Source: Methanomicrobium antiquum (GTDB taxonomy: Archaea; Halobacteriota; Methanomicrobia; Methanomicrobiales; Methanomicrobiaceae). Taken from it: 64,000 bases of DNA. The translations under genes and the position numbers were made by a program. Below are positions 37,062-45,623 of this stretch, piece by piece; the first letter of the stretch is position 1, and each line of letters starts with the position of its first letter. The notes below the pieces were generated by a model. It was given only the letters and a program-made list of their open reading frames with translations. It made no database searches and had not been told where the DNA came from. The DNA lies in assembly GCF_029633915.1 (NCBI RefSeq), contig NZ_CP091092.1:1054001-1118000 (forward strand), read 5' to 3'.

Positions 37062-37097
37062 TCATGAATTAAGTTATGAATTAAGTTATGAATTAAT
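37062..37097. repeat. Three tandem 12-bp units (TyATGAATTAAk)
   Basis: TCATGAATTAAG, TTATGAATTAAG and TTATGAATTAAT lie head to tail just 3' of the secreted-protein gene. The inner parts are partly self-complementary (TTAATTCATGAATTAA at the left edge). Function is unknown; a transcription end or simple replication slippage is possible. Confidence 0.6.
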
Positions 37098-37106
37098 TTT
37101 TTTGAA

Positions 37107-37580
37107 TTAATTTTGTTGTGGTAAAGCATCAGCGAAGTAACCCATTCCGGGTATTTCACTGGCATCTATGAAATTACGAGTTGAACGTGGAGTCTTTACA
37201 GTAATTTCCGGAACAGTAACCTCCAGGTCTTTTCTTGGAAACCACAATGATCCATCACCGTTGTCAATAGAAGGATTGTCAAAAATAATAATTGCGTTGT
37301 CCATCTCAACATTTTCGAATCTGCAGTTATCAGAATTCATAATTTTGCAAAGTTTATTTTTTAGATCAGATTTTCCAAGGAAAACTACTAAAATCTGAAT
37401 ACCATCGTCTATTTTGTAATTAATATTGTATTCAGCAGTATTCTTTGTTAATTCAAGAGTAATATTTTCCACTTCAATATAACTGTACTTTGAATCATCT
37501 CCTGCTGATGCAATTGGTATTGTGCTGATTACGAAAATAACAGAGATAATCAGTACAGAAAGTACAGAATATTTTTTCAT
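37107..37580 (-). CDS. Secreted or surface hypothetical protein
   Basis: The 157-residue protein starts with a clear Sec signal peptide (KYSVLSVLIISVIFVISTIPIASAG, cleavage likely near residue 27). The mature part has strand-like segments (YSYIEVENITLELTKNTAEYNINY) and two Cys in KLCKIMNSDNCRF that could form a disulfide. I do not recognise a family. It stands between the DUF373 gene and alba; an 88-bp gap separates it from alba and orientation is shared. Confidence 0.7.
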   Translation of the reverse strand: MKKYSVLSVLIISVIFVISTIPIASAGDDSKYSYIEVENITLELTKNTAEYNINYKIDDGIQILVVFLGKSDLKNKLCKIMNSDNCRFENVEMDNAIIIFDNPSIDNGDGSLWFPRKDLEVTVPEITVKTPRSTRNFIDASEIPGMGYFADALPQQN

Positions 37581-37668
37581 TGTACATTATAGTTTAATAT
37601 GAATTGATTAAATCTTTTATGGTTAAAATTTAGAAAAATACAAAAAAAAATTAAAAATCCAGGTTATC

Positions 37669-37938
37669 TTAGATTTTTGTTAGTTTAATCTCAATACTGG
37701 AAACATTTGTTTTTCCGCTTTCAGTATCAACAATTTCTGTGGATGTTTCAATTACTGATTTTTGTACATCCTCCAGAAAACGGTTTAATGCAATCTCTGT
37801 TGTATCAACCGCACGTGAAATAGCTTTGCCGCGCGCCTTTACTGAAACCTCTTCAGCTCCCTGATTGAATTGTGTTACTACTGCAAGAACATAGTTCATT
37901 ACAGGTTTGTTTCCTACGAATACTGTATTGTCTGACAA
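37669..37938 (-). CDS. albA: DNA/RNA-binding chromatin protein Alba
   Basis: Alba is a small dimeric nucleic-acid-binding protein that coats archaeal DNA and RNA. The 89-residue protein begins with [21 protein letters not shown], followed by [26 protein letters not shown], the conserved Alba core with basic residues for binding, and ends in [10 protein letters not shown]. Size and motifs are typical. A good RBS (GGAGGGGAA on the coding strand) precedes it. It is 18 bp downstream of asd, so both are likely cotranscribed. Confidence 0.95.
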   Translation of the reverse strand: MSDNTVFVGNKPVMNYVLAVVTQFNQGAEEVSVKARGKAISRAVDTTEIALNRFLEDVQKSVIETSTEIVDTESGKTNVSSIEIKLTKI

Positions 37939-37956
37939 TTAGTTCCCCTCCTTTTT

Positions 37957-38973
37957 TTAAAGATACTTTTTGCTCACAATTAACTCTGCATTAAGGACAG
38001 AAGCACCTGCCGCACCACGTATGGTGTTATGTCCCATTGCAATAAAACGCACGCCTTCACGAATTCTTCCAACAGAAACAGTCATTCCACGTCCACGATT
38101 GCGATCCAGTCTTGGCTGCGGCCTGTCCTCCTGTTCAAACAAAAGCACGGATTTTTCCGGCTGTGTCGGAAGACCAGTGAAAGGTGCTTTGTAATTTCTA
38201 AAGTCGTTTTTTAACTCTTCAACAGAAGCTTTTGTATCAACCCAGATTGCCATTGTATGGCCGTCAATTACAGGCACTCTGTGACAGCTTGCACTGATAC
38301 TAAATGGCGCATTAGTTATCACTGAACCGTCAAAACTGCCCATAATTTTCAAGGTCTCAGCTTCCATCTTCTTCTCTTCCGAACCAATGTATGGTATGAC
38401 ATTGTCATAAATTGACATTGCAGAAATCCCCTCAAAACCAGCTCCTGATATGGCCTGCATGGTGGCTACCCGAATATCAGACAGACCACGATGCTGAATA
38501 GGATTTAATGCTGATACCATTGTGATTGTAGAGCAGTTTGGATTTGTAACAATAAACCCGTCATTACCACTGTCACGCTGTAGATCTATCAGCCCGAGAT
38601 GATCCGGATTTACCTCTGGCACCACAAGTGGAACATTTTTGTCCATCCTGTGAGATGATGCATTACTGCATACTGCAACTCCGGCGCGTGAGATATCTGT
38701 TTCAAGATTTGTTGCAAGATCAGCCGGAAGAGCTGAGAAAACAATATCCAAACCCTTTACACTGTCAACATCTGTCTTGCTCACAACAATATCCCCGACA
38801 GAATCAGGGAAAGGTTCATCAAGACGCCAGTTGACAGCATCACGGTAATTTTTTCCTGCACTGCGCTCAGATGCTGTTAACGTCTGAAGATTGAACCAGG
38901 GATGGCTGGCAAGCAGTTGTACAAACCGCTGGCCGACTGCACCGGTTGCACCTAAAACTCCTACATTGATCAT
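37957..38973 (-). CDS. asd: Aspartate-semialdehyde dehydrogenase
   Basis: Asd reduces aspartyl phosphate to aspartate semialdehyde, the branch point to lysine, threonine and methionine. The 338-residue protein has the NADP-binding [18 protein letters not shown], the catalytic Cys in [15 protein letters not shown], and the substrate-binding His region [12 protein letters not shown]. The archaeal/fungal type is indicated by the overall pattern. It leads a same-strand group with alba, and dapB and dapA lie just upstream on the same strand, so semialdehyde feeds into lysine here. It also feeds the DUF39 homocysteine route encoded 12 kb away. Confidence 0.95.
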   Translation of the reverse strand: MINVGVLGATGAVGQRFVQLLASHPWFNLQTLTASERSAGKNYRDAVNWRLDEPFPDSVGDIVVSKTDVDSVKGLDIVFSALPADLATNLETDISRAGVAVCSNASSHRMDKNVPLVVPEVNPDHLGLIDLQRDSGNDGFIVTNPNCSTITMVSALNPIQHRGLSDIRVATMQAISGAGFEGISAMSIYDNVIPYIGSEEKKMEAETLKIMGSFDGSVITNAPFSISASCHRVPVIDGHTMAIWVDTKASVEELKNDFRNYKAPFTGLPTQPEKSVLLFEQEDRPQPRLDRNRGRGMTVSVGRIREGVRFIAMGHNTIRGAAGASVLNAELIVSKKYL

Positions 38974-39035
38974 GGATTAAAAGAGAATACGTTGAAGTAA
39001 GTATAAAATATTTGTTTTTGATTATTTTATACTGT

Positions 39036-39209
39036 TTATTCCATGTGAATGGCTTCAGCAGGACATTCGTCCACGCAGGCCTCACAATCTACGCACATAT
39101 CAGCATCTACAACTGCAATACCGTCTTCCATTGAAATAGCTTCTGAAGGACATGTATCTACACAGGTTTCACACCCTGTGCACTTATCTGCATCGACTAC
39201 AGCTACCAT
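39036..39209 (-). CDS. Small 2[4Fe-4S] ferredoxin
   Basis: The 57-residue protein is coded on the minus strand and reads MVAVVDADKCTGCETCVDTC followed by PSEAISMEDGIAVVDADMC and VDCEACVDECPAEAIHME. It has two complete CxxCxxCxxxCP motifs for two [4Fe-4S] clusters and an internal duplication of about 28 residues. A GAGGATT Shine-Dalgarno precedes the ATG. Such clostridial-type ferredoxins are low-potential electron carriers. It sits between asd and dapB, both on the same strand; a role as electron donor for a nearby enzyme is not evident. Confidence 0.93.
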   Translation of the reverse strand: MVAVVDADKCTGCETCVDTCPSEAISMEDGIAVVDADMCVDCEACVDECPAEAIHME

Positions 39210-39363
39210 AGTTATAATCCTCGAAAATAAATCAGCAGATATCTTAAAATAGATTTCGTTTTTTTCAAAAAACAGTTATCAATTAATCTTTTCATGCATT
39301 TTTTTACAAAAATCATACTGGATTAATAAGATATAATCAGATTAAAAGGAGAAATATGGAATT

Positions 39364-40131
39364 TTAGTTGTTAAATCCCAAAACGTCATCCATATTGTAT
39401 ATGCCCGGAGGTTTTTGATGTATCCATGAAACAGAGCGAATGACGCCGTGCGCAAAAACAAGTCTGTCATATGCGCGATGAGTAAGTTCAATAACCTCAT
39501 CATTTCCTGCAAACATAACAGTGTGATCTCCGATTATATCTCCGCCGCGAACAACATGAACACCAATTTCATTGCCGCGCTCACCAACCATACCTTCGCG
39601 TCCGTATATCTCTTCTCTATCGCCTGCTTCTTCTTTTATGATGTTAATTATTGTTTTTGCAGTACCGCTTGGTGCATCTTTCTTAAAATGATGATGAGCT
39701 TCGATTACTTCGATATCATAATCTTTGAGCTGTTTTGCCGCCTCTCTTATAAGATGCCAGAAAATATTTACGCCAAGGCTGAAGTTGCTTGATATAACTG
39801 CAGGAATTTTACCGTTTATTGCCTCTTCCATCTCTTTTCTTTGTTCATCAGAAAGACCGGTTGTTCCAACAAGCACTGCAACGCCGTTTCTTGAAGCGGC
39901 TTTCACATTTTCAACAGAGGCATGTGCAATTGTGAAATCAATCAAAACATCAGGCTTTTTTTCTTTTAAGAATTCATCAATCCTCGATGATTCATATACT
40001 TCTGTACCGTAAAAAGAACCGGTCTTTAAATCAATTCCACCTACAAGTTCAAGATCAGGGGATTCGGTTACAAGACCTCCTATTTTTGTTCCCATTCTTC
40101 CAAGCGCACCGCAGATTCCAACTTTAATCAT
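39364..40131 (-). CDS. dapB: 4-hydroxy-tetrahydrodipicolinate reductase
   Basis: DapB carries out the NAD(P)H-dependent step after DapA in lysine synthesis. The 255-residue protein shows the nucleotide-binding VGICGALGRMGTKIGGL, the VLIDFTIAHASVENV block, VGTTGLSDEQR, and the catalytic motif EAHHHFKKDAPSGTAKTI. Length is typical. It overlaps dapA by 8 bp, giving coupled expression. Confidence 0.96.
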   Translation of the reverse strand: MIKVGICGALGRMGTKIGGLVTESPDLELVGGIDLKTGSFYGTEVYESSRIDEFLKEKKPDVLIDFTIAHASVENVKAASRNGVAVLVGTTGLSDEQRKEMEEAINGKIPAVISSNFSLGVNIFWHLIREAAKQLKDYDIEVIEAHHHFKKDAPSGTAKTIINIIKEEAGDREEIYGREGMVGERGNEIGVHVVRGGDIIGDHTVMFAGNDEVIELTHRAYDRLVFAHGVIRSVSWIHQKPPGIYNMDDVLGFNN

Positions 40132-40999
40132 AATTTCTTAAAACCTCTTTTAATCTATTAGTCTTATCTTCACCCATCTCATCAAGAGGAAGTCTTAAAG
40201 GCCCTGATGCAAGTCCCCTGATGTCAAGCGCTGTTTTTACCGGAATTGGATTTGTGTCAATAAACAATGCTCGAATAAGTGGTGAAATTAAATAGTGCAA
40301 ATTCTGTGCCTCTTTTAGATTGCCTTTTTTAAACATCTCATACATCTTAACCATCATATCAGGCGCAACATTTGCAGAAACGCTTATAACTCCTCCTCCG
40401 CCTAATGCAAGAACTGGAAGTGTCATTGCGTCATCTCCGGATATGACATTGAAATCTTCATCCCGTGTTCCTTCTATTATCTCAGAAATCTGAACAATAT
40501 CACCACTTGCCTCTTTTACTCCAACAATGTTTGGATGCTTTGCCAGTTCAATGATAAGATCAGGTGGGAGATTCTGGCCGGTCCTTCCCGGAACATTGTA
40601 AATCACAATTGGCAGATCAAGGTCTGCAAGTCTGGTATAATGTTTTACAAGTCCTGAACGATTTGGTTTGTTGTAATAAGGGCTTAAAACCAAAGCCCCG
40701 TCCGCGTTAAGATCTTTTGCAGCCTTTGTAAAGCGCACTGCTTCTGCAGTGTTGTTTGAACCTGTACCTGCAAGAACCGGAACACGACCATCTGATACTT
40801 CTATGGCCTTTCCAATTACCTCTTCATGCTCTTCAAAAGTGAGTGTAGCTGATTCTCCGGTAGAACCGCATGGAACAATCCCATGAACTCCATGGGATAT
40901 AAGAAAGTCGATATTGGATTTAAGACCATCAAGGTCCAGATCCCTTTGTTGATTCTCCTTAAATGGAGTTATTAATGCTGGGTAAACTCCCTCAAACAT
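40124..40999 (-). CDS. dapA: 4-hydroxy-tetrahydrodipicolinate synthase
   Basis: DapA condenses aspartate semialdehyde with pyruvate. The 291-residue TIM-barrel protein has GSTGESATLTFEEHEEV, the catalytic Tyr in IVIYNVPGRTGQNLPPDL, and the Schiff-base Lys in NIVGVKEASGDIVQ. It is full length. Upstream on the same strand lies the ribosomal gene S17e (7 bp away), downstream dapB, so the transcript combines translation and lysine genes, an arrangement seen in related methanogens. Confidence 0.96.
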   Translation of the reverse strand: MFEGVYPALITPFKENQQRDLDLDGLKSNIDFLISHGVHGIVPCGSTGESATLTFEEHEEVIGKAIEVSDGRVPVLAGTGSNNTAEAVRFTKAAKDLNADGALVLSPYYNKPNRSGLVKHYTRLADLDLPIVIYNVPGRTGQNLPPDLIIELAKHPNIVGVKEASGDIVQISEIIEGTRDEDFNVISGDDAMTLPVLALGGGGVISVSANVAPDMMVKMYEMFKKGNLKEAQNLHYLISPLIRALFIDTNPIPVKTALDIRGLASGPLRLPLDEMGEDKTNRLKEVLRNYD

Positions 41000-41006
41000 G
41001 AGGAGT

Positions 41007-41198
41007 TTATATGATTTTCCTTCTATTTACTTTTCTGGTAATTGAGCCTGCAACTCTGTTGCGGACACACTTTGATCCGATTACTGCAACCTCATCAACT
41101 GCATGTTTGTTGTGGTCGAAATCGTTTGTGAATTTATCTCCGTGCTTGGAGAGCAGTTCCTGGCTGAGTGCCTTAATGTATGTTGGTTTAATTCCCAT
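41007..41198 (-). CDS. rps17e: Ribosomal protein S17e
   Basis: The 63-residue basic protein has the S17e pattern (MGIKPTYIKALSQELLSKHG, DFDHNKHAVDEVA, SKCVRNRVAGSITRKV), full length for archaeal S17e. It is a small-subunit ribosomal protein absent from bacteria. It lies between the ThiN gene (11 bp upstream) and dapA (7 bp downstream), all on the minus strand. Confidence 0.95.
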   Translation of the reverse strand: MGIKPTYIKALSQELLSKHGDKFTNDFDHNKHAVDEVAVIGSKCVRNRVAGSITRKVNRRKII

Positions 41199-41209
41199 AG
41201 TAACACCTA

Positions 41210-41776
41210 TTAGTTTTTATTATTTATGCGCTCGGCTATCATAATAATATTATTGACAACTGTCATAGGATCTTCTCCAAAAATCCTTATGAGAGGCTCT
41301 TTAATATTTGTTCCGCGATCATATATTAAATCCGGAACGTTGTCTTCTTCACAGCAAAAAGCAGTGCCCCAGTCTATTGTACTGATACCAGCAGGTTCTT
41401 TTTCACGGTTAAATGATCGAACTTCAAGGAGTAGTTCATCTGCTTTTTGAATAATATCGTCTGAAAAATGAATGATTCCGGCAGAGCGTATGTCCTGATC
41501 AAATTTCATTGCAGTAAGAACTGTTTTGGAAATATTACTTTGAACACCAAATTTAACACTGCCTTTGTAAAAGACACTGCCATTCAAAACTATTATTCCG
41601 CCATCTGTTACTGCTAAATCAGACAGCATACGCGCATGATAAGTGGCATATGCAAGGTTTGTGCCGGCATCAGGTATGAACGATACAGGTATGTGTTCTG
41701 TAAGCTTTGAAACAGCATTTTCAAGTTTGTCAATTATCAGTTTCTTTTCTATTTCAGACATTTTTATGCAGTACAC
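41210..41776 (-). CDS. ThiN-domain protein (thiamine-phosphate synthase family)
   Basis: The 188-residue protein is a stand-alone ThiN domain: FIPDAGTNLAYATYHARMLSDLAV at the N terminus, then a C-terminal block DWGTAFCCEEDNVPDLIYDRGTNIKEPLIRIFGEDPMTVVNNI, which is the ThiN signature. ThiN domains either act as thiamine-phosphate synthases, often fused to ThiD, or serve as the ligand-binding part of the regulator ThiR. No HTH or kinase domain is fused here, so an enzyme is more likely. The ATG may be the first Met or the Met at residue 6. It is first in the S17e-dapA-dapB operon. Confidence 0.82.
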   Translation of the reverse strand: MYCIKMSEIEKKLIIDKLENAVSKLTEHIPVSFIPDAGTNLAYATYHARMLSDLAVTDGGIIVLNGSVFYKGSVKFGVQSNISKTVLTAMKFDQDIRSAGIIHFSDDIIQKADELLLEVRSFNREKEPAGISTIDWGTAFCCEEDNVPDLIYDRGTNIKEPLIRIFGEDPMTVVNNIIMIAERINNKN

Positions 41777-41966
41777 CTGAAAAATTTTAATTAGATATTC
41801 TTAATTCTATAACTTCAATTATTGTATCGTAATTTGGTATTGTATCATATTTCGGGGTTTACTATTTTATTATAATCAGTTTCAGGTAAAATATCCGCTG
41901 TCCTGTAAAGCCTGGACTTGTTAATAAACATACAGGCCTGAAGGATAAAAAGAAGAAGTAATATAC

Positions 41967-42170
41967 ATGATAAAAATTAGAGATTATCATATGAATTCTG
42001 TCGTTTTAGACTGTGCAACTGCAATAAGCAGTATAATAATTCTTATTTTATGTATAGCAATTCTCCCTGTATTTTTGCCTGCAGGCTATGCAACACTTGT
42101 TGCAATCGTCTTATTTATAATATTTATGAGCGGTGGCGGATATTACATCAGCAAAAATTATGTAAAATAA
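41967..42170 (+). CDS. Small membrane protein
   Basis: The 67-residue protein has two predicted membrane helices (ISSIIILILCIAILPVF and ATLVAIVLFIIFMSGGGYY) with a short loop containing Pro and Gly. The ATG at residue 9 (MNSVVLDCATA) is an alternative start. No family is recognised. It stands alone between the ThiN operon and the convergent priL gene. Confidence 0.55.
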   Translation: MIKIRDYHMNSVVLDCATAISSIIILILCIAILPVFLPAGYATLVAIVLFIIFMSGGGYYISKNYVK

Positions 42171-42359
42171 ACCATTTGTTATATCGTTTAAAAAAAACAG
42201 ATGTAAAAATAAATAAAATAGATATGTAAAAAATATAATTTTTTAATAATTTTGTTTCTCTAATTTTTTATCATTATTTAGCGCCAACCTCTTTCGTTAA
42301 AATTTTCAGTGATTTTTTCATTTTTTTTATCTATGAGTTCAGTTCAAAAAATTGTAATT

Positions 42360-43475
42360 TCATATCATCTCTTCTTTCTGGATATTGGAGTCTTTGGAAT
42401 TATTTTCTTTTTCTGAATCTTTTTCTTTTGCATCCTTATTTTTTTCATTAACCTTTGAATACTTTTTTTTATATTTGTAGTAACTCAACGGATGAATTAT
42501 ATTTTTATTTCTGCAGATACTGTCCGGACCTACACACAGACCATATGTTTTCATTGTGGCACAACCAGGGGGTGTATATTCAGTACCGCTTCTGCCGGAT
42601 ATATGCTCTACCTGATATAATGTCTTTTCAACATCAAAATCCGGTGCCCTTGTGTATACCTCAACTATGCCTGTTGTATCCATGCCAATTGTATGCATAA
42701 AAGCTGTTAATGAGAATCTTGCTGTGTGTGGGATGTTTGTTCCTGCCGAAACTGCGTTTATTATCGCTTTCATACAGGGCGGAAATGATCCTTCATCGAC
42801 TTCTCCAAACTGTTCAAGAAGTTTTTCCTGATAAACTGCAGAAATTTCACCTGCAAAAGAATCTAGAAGACTGCATATACCATCTGTTACCGGCAGAGGC
42901 AGTTGCCCGTGTAGAACAACTCTGATTCTTTCTTTTAAAAGTTCTTCAAGTTCCTCTTTTTTTATAGAAACACTGCCTTCTGACACATCACGATTGACAA
43001 GCTGCCATCTTGAATCCCTAAGGTTTGGAACAAGTTCAACATATTCCGGAACACTTATTTTTTCAACATCAAGTTTAATTCCAACATTTCGCGCGACATA
43101 ATCTTTTTTTTGAGAATCTTCTGTCTGAAGAAAATAAAAGGCTCTTTCAGACTCATATCTGCAAAGTTTATCAATCATCTGTCTCTCTTTCATGCAAGAG
43201 ACAATCAGTCTTGAGACTGCATAAGACAAAATTTCATCATCAGGTTTTTCAAGCCTAATTTCATCGAATACAAATTTGCTTTCTAGTGCCGCTTTTATTC
43301 GATTTTGTGCAGATATACAAATTCTTTCTCCAAAACGGCTTTTTAAAAAATTTTCAATAGAATATGCCCGCTGACTAACAAAATTATGGGCTTCTTTTAA
43401 AAAAGGATATTTTGCAAGATCTTTATTCTCAAGTTCAACCGGCATATAAGTCTGCTTTAATTCAGTCTGCTTCAA
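42360..43475 (-). CDS. priL: DNA primase large subunit PriL
   Basis: PriL partners with PriS in the archaeo-eukaryotic primase that makes replication primers. The 371-residue protein has a helical N-terminal domain and a C-terminal [4Fe-4S] domain with four cysteines visible in FPPCMKAII, PPGCATMK, YGLCVGP and DSICRNK, followed by HPLSYYKYKKK. After this comes an unusual highly charged tail of about 35 residues (Lys, Glu, Asn-rich), probably disordered. Its start overlaps the PCNA stop by 14 bp, so clamp and primase subunit are coexpressed. priS is not in the window. Confidence 0.93.
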   Translation of the reverse strand: MKQTELKQTYMPVELENKDLAKYPFLKEAHNFVSQRAYSIENFLKSRFGERICISAQNRIKAALESKFVFDEIRLEKPDDEILSYAVSRLIVSCMKERQMIDKLCRYESERAFYFLQTEDSQKKDYVARNVGIKLDVEKISVPEYVELVPNLRDSRWQLVNRDVSEGSVSIKKEELEELLKERIRVVLHGQLPLPVTDGICSLLDSFAGEISAVYQEKLLEQFGEVDEGSFPPCMKAIINAVSAGTNIPHTARFSLTAFMHTIGMDTTGIVEVYTRAPDFDVEKTLYQVEHISGRSGTEYTPPGCATMKTYGLCVGPDSICRNKNIIHPLSYYKYKKKYSKVNEKNKDAKEKDSEKENNSKDSNIQKEEMI

Positions 43476-44205
43476 TACGCGGAGCTAAGAGATACTCGAC
43501 TTTGCCATTGCCTCCGGCAATGCTGAATCCAAATTTTACAGGATGATCAAGCCCTATCTGAATTTCAACTTCTTCGGCTCTGCTCATAACGCGCCCCATG
43601 TCCTTTAAATAATCAAGTGAAAACAGTGAGCGCGCCTCAGCAGGCGTGAATGACTTCAAATCACTACCTTTTATCTCAAGGTTTATGTGATCTGTATCGC
43701 CATCAGCTTCCATGTAAAATGTGCCCTTCTCAGGATTTATGCCAAAAGCAATCTTGTCAGATACAAGTGCCGCGGCTTTTATCGCATTGTTCAACTCTGT
43801 TCCGGATATTACTACTTTTCCAGGGAGCTGAATGGTGGGCATATTTGGATCTTTTCGAACAGTTGCTACATCCAAAAGTGCCAGCGAATATTTGTATCCG
43901 CCAAAGGCAAGCTCCATTTTGTAGCCACCTTCTGGAAGCTCTAAAGATAAAACGTCAACTTTTCCCATCATGCTGACGATGTTTTTCATCTTGTTTATAT
44001 CCAGTCCTACGACATTTTCATCTGCGGTATAAGATGAGAATGCTTCAGGACTAAGCTCAATTGATATCATCGCTACATTTGCAGTATCAACTGCGCGTGT
44101 CATGAATCCGGCTTCACTTACATTCAGGCGGCATTCAGTGACTATCGCCGCAATAACATCAACTGTTTCTTTAAAAATCTCTGCATCAATTGTTGCCTTT
44201 AACAT
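43462..44205 (-). CDS. pcn: DNA polymerase sliding clamp PCNA
   Basis: PCNA is the homotrimeric ring that tethers DNA polymerases, Fen1 and ligase. The 247-residue protein has the two-domain clamp fold with SIELSPEAFSSYTADENVVGLDINKMKNIV around residue 50, the interdomain connector near residue 120, and the C-terminal VEYLLAPRIEAD that binds PIP-box partners. Length is standard. It leads the pcn-priL operon and faces an 809-bp gap upstream. Confidence 0.95.
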   Translation of the reverse strand: MLKATIDAEIFKETVDVIAAIVTECRLNVSEAGFMTRAVDTANVAMISIELSPEAFSSYTADENVVGLDINKMKNIVSMMGKVDVLSLELPEGGYKMELAFGGYKYSLALLDVATVRKDPNMPTIQLPGKVVISGTELNNAIKAAALVSDKIAFGINPEKGTFYMEADGDTDHINLEIKGSDLKSFTPAEARSLFSLDYLKDMGRVMSRAEEVEIQIGLDHPVKFGFSIAGGNGKVEYLLAPRIEAD

Positions 44206-45014
44206 TTGTTTACCCCGTTATTCTTTCTATAAATAGATTATAGTCATAAATATAAGAAACCGTTGTTATTTTTTTATCCGCTGGATTAATATTGGTTTCT
44301 TAGAAAGCATCCGGTTTCAGAAGTATTTCTCTGGCATACAGAAAATTTCTGATTTGTAGAAAGTCACTGCAAATACAATGAAACAATACAATGAGTCCGT
44401 AACTGACTGATGTAATCTAATGAGAACTGTTGTTAAATATTAAATTTAATCCCATTTTCTGATTAATCTTATTTTTTTGAATTTATATGTAATTTAGAAA
44501 TTCACACATACCAGATAATAAGAAAACCAATTATCAACATAATTAATTATCAATTAATGTGCAAAGGCTTCATAAGCGGTTTTCTTATTCAGCTTTATCC
44601 TGAATTACATCGCCCATTTGATCATTATTAATCATTATATCTGATTTTTTCGTTGTTAACAGAATTTTCTGCCGGTTATATGCTTATTATAAACTATATT
44701 ATAAAGTATATAAGGATAATTTTTGCCTTTTTTAATTTTGTTTTTTTAAGATGCGTTAAACTCATAACATATATCAGATGAAAAACAGATAATTTAGTTA
44801 GCATTGAAATATCCTGTCCAAAATTATGTACAGGACATTTAATTGTTAGTACATTCAAAATTTATTTAATTCAAATTTCTTTCTTAGAATTTGAAAATTG
44901 TGGATTGGATAATAAAAGATACTAATGATTCGAATTGCATGAATAAATATCCGGATTTAGATAAGGATATAAAGATACAGCAAAAAAAAGTTTTAATTAA
45001 AGGTTAGGGAAAAA
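44206..45014. other. 809-bp intergenic region upstream of pcn
   Basis: This AT-rich gap lies between the divergent pcn and rlmE genes. No tRNA, rRNA or reading frame is supported. An inverted repeat AAGAAAACC (44520-44528) / GGTTTTCTT (44578-44586) encloses 49 bp, and a TATA-like AT cluster (TATATTATAAAGTATATAAGG) lies at about 44694-44714. I see no clear origin-recognition-box repeats. Confidence 0.5.
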
Positions 45015-45623
45015 ATGGGATCTCAGTGGGGCGCAGACAGGTATTACCAAAAATCCAGACGTGAAGGGTACAGGTCACGTGCGGCTTATAAAATTCTTGA
45101 TATTCAAAACAAATTCAACATTATCAGGTCTGATGATAATATTGTTGATTTGGGAGCGGCTCCCGGAAGCTGGTCACAGGCACTTCGTGATATGACTGAC
45201 GGGCAGGTAATTGCAGTTGATCTAAATCCAATTGTGCCAATTGAAAATGTCATAACAATAAAAGGTGATTTTACAACTGAAAAGGTTCAGTCACAAATTC
45301 TGTCACATGTTGATTTAGTAAATGTTGTTGTATGCGATGCATCTCCAAAACTGTCAGGTCAAAAAGCATATGATCAGGCAAGAGCAATAGGGCTTTGTGA
45401 ACAGGCCCTTCATTTTGCATGCCTTATTTTGAAACCCGGAGGGAATTTTGTTATTAAATCTTTCCAGGGTGAAATGTTTAAGGAGCTTTTGGACGAGGCA
45501 AGAGAGAATTTTTATGCAGTAAAAGTTTACAGATCAAAGGCTACCAGAAGAGGGAGTACTGAAGCATATATAGTTGCTAGAAATTTTAAGGGATTTTCAA
45601 ATGTTTCTGACAGACAGTTATAA
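45015..45623 (+). CDS. rlmE: 23S rRNA uridine 2'-O-methyltransferase RlmE/FtsJ family
   Basis: The 202-residue protein has the RrmJ pattern: YYQKSRREGYRSRAAYKILDI with catalytic Lys, the SAM motif VDLGAAPGSWSQALRD, DLNPI, VVCDASPKLSG with catalytic Asp, and KPGGNFVIKSFQGE with catalytic Lys. The family methylates U2552 of 23S rRNA in E. coli; the archaeal target is inferred. The TRAM domain present in some euryarchaeal versions is absent. The 3' end overlaps moaA. Confidence 0.93.
   Translation: MGSQWGADRYYQKSRREGYRSRAAYKILDIQNKFNIIRSDDNIVDLGAAPGSWSQALRDMTDGQVIAVDLNPIVPIENVITIKGDFTTEKVQSQILSHVDLVNVVVCDASPKLSGQKAYDQARAIGLCEQALHFACLILKPGGNFVIKSFQGEMFKELLDEARENFYAVKVYRSKATRRGSTEAYIVARNFKGFSNVSDRQL

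Noticed and set aside
39049-39252. Plus-strand reading frame over the small ferredoxin
   Set aside because: It is the antisense shadow of the minus-strand ferredoxin gene, whose eight cysteines are in perfect cluster motifs.
44206-45014. Replication origin
   Set aside because: No cdc6/orc1 gene nearby and no clear origin recognition boxes; only AT-richness and neighbouring replication genes argue for it.
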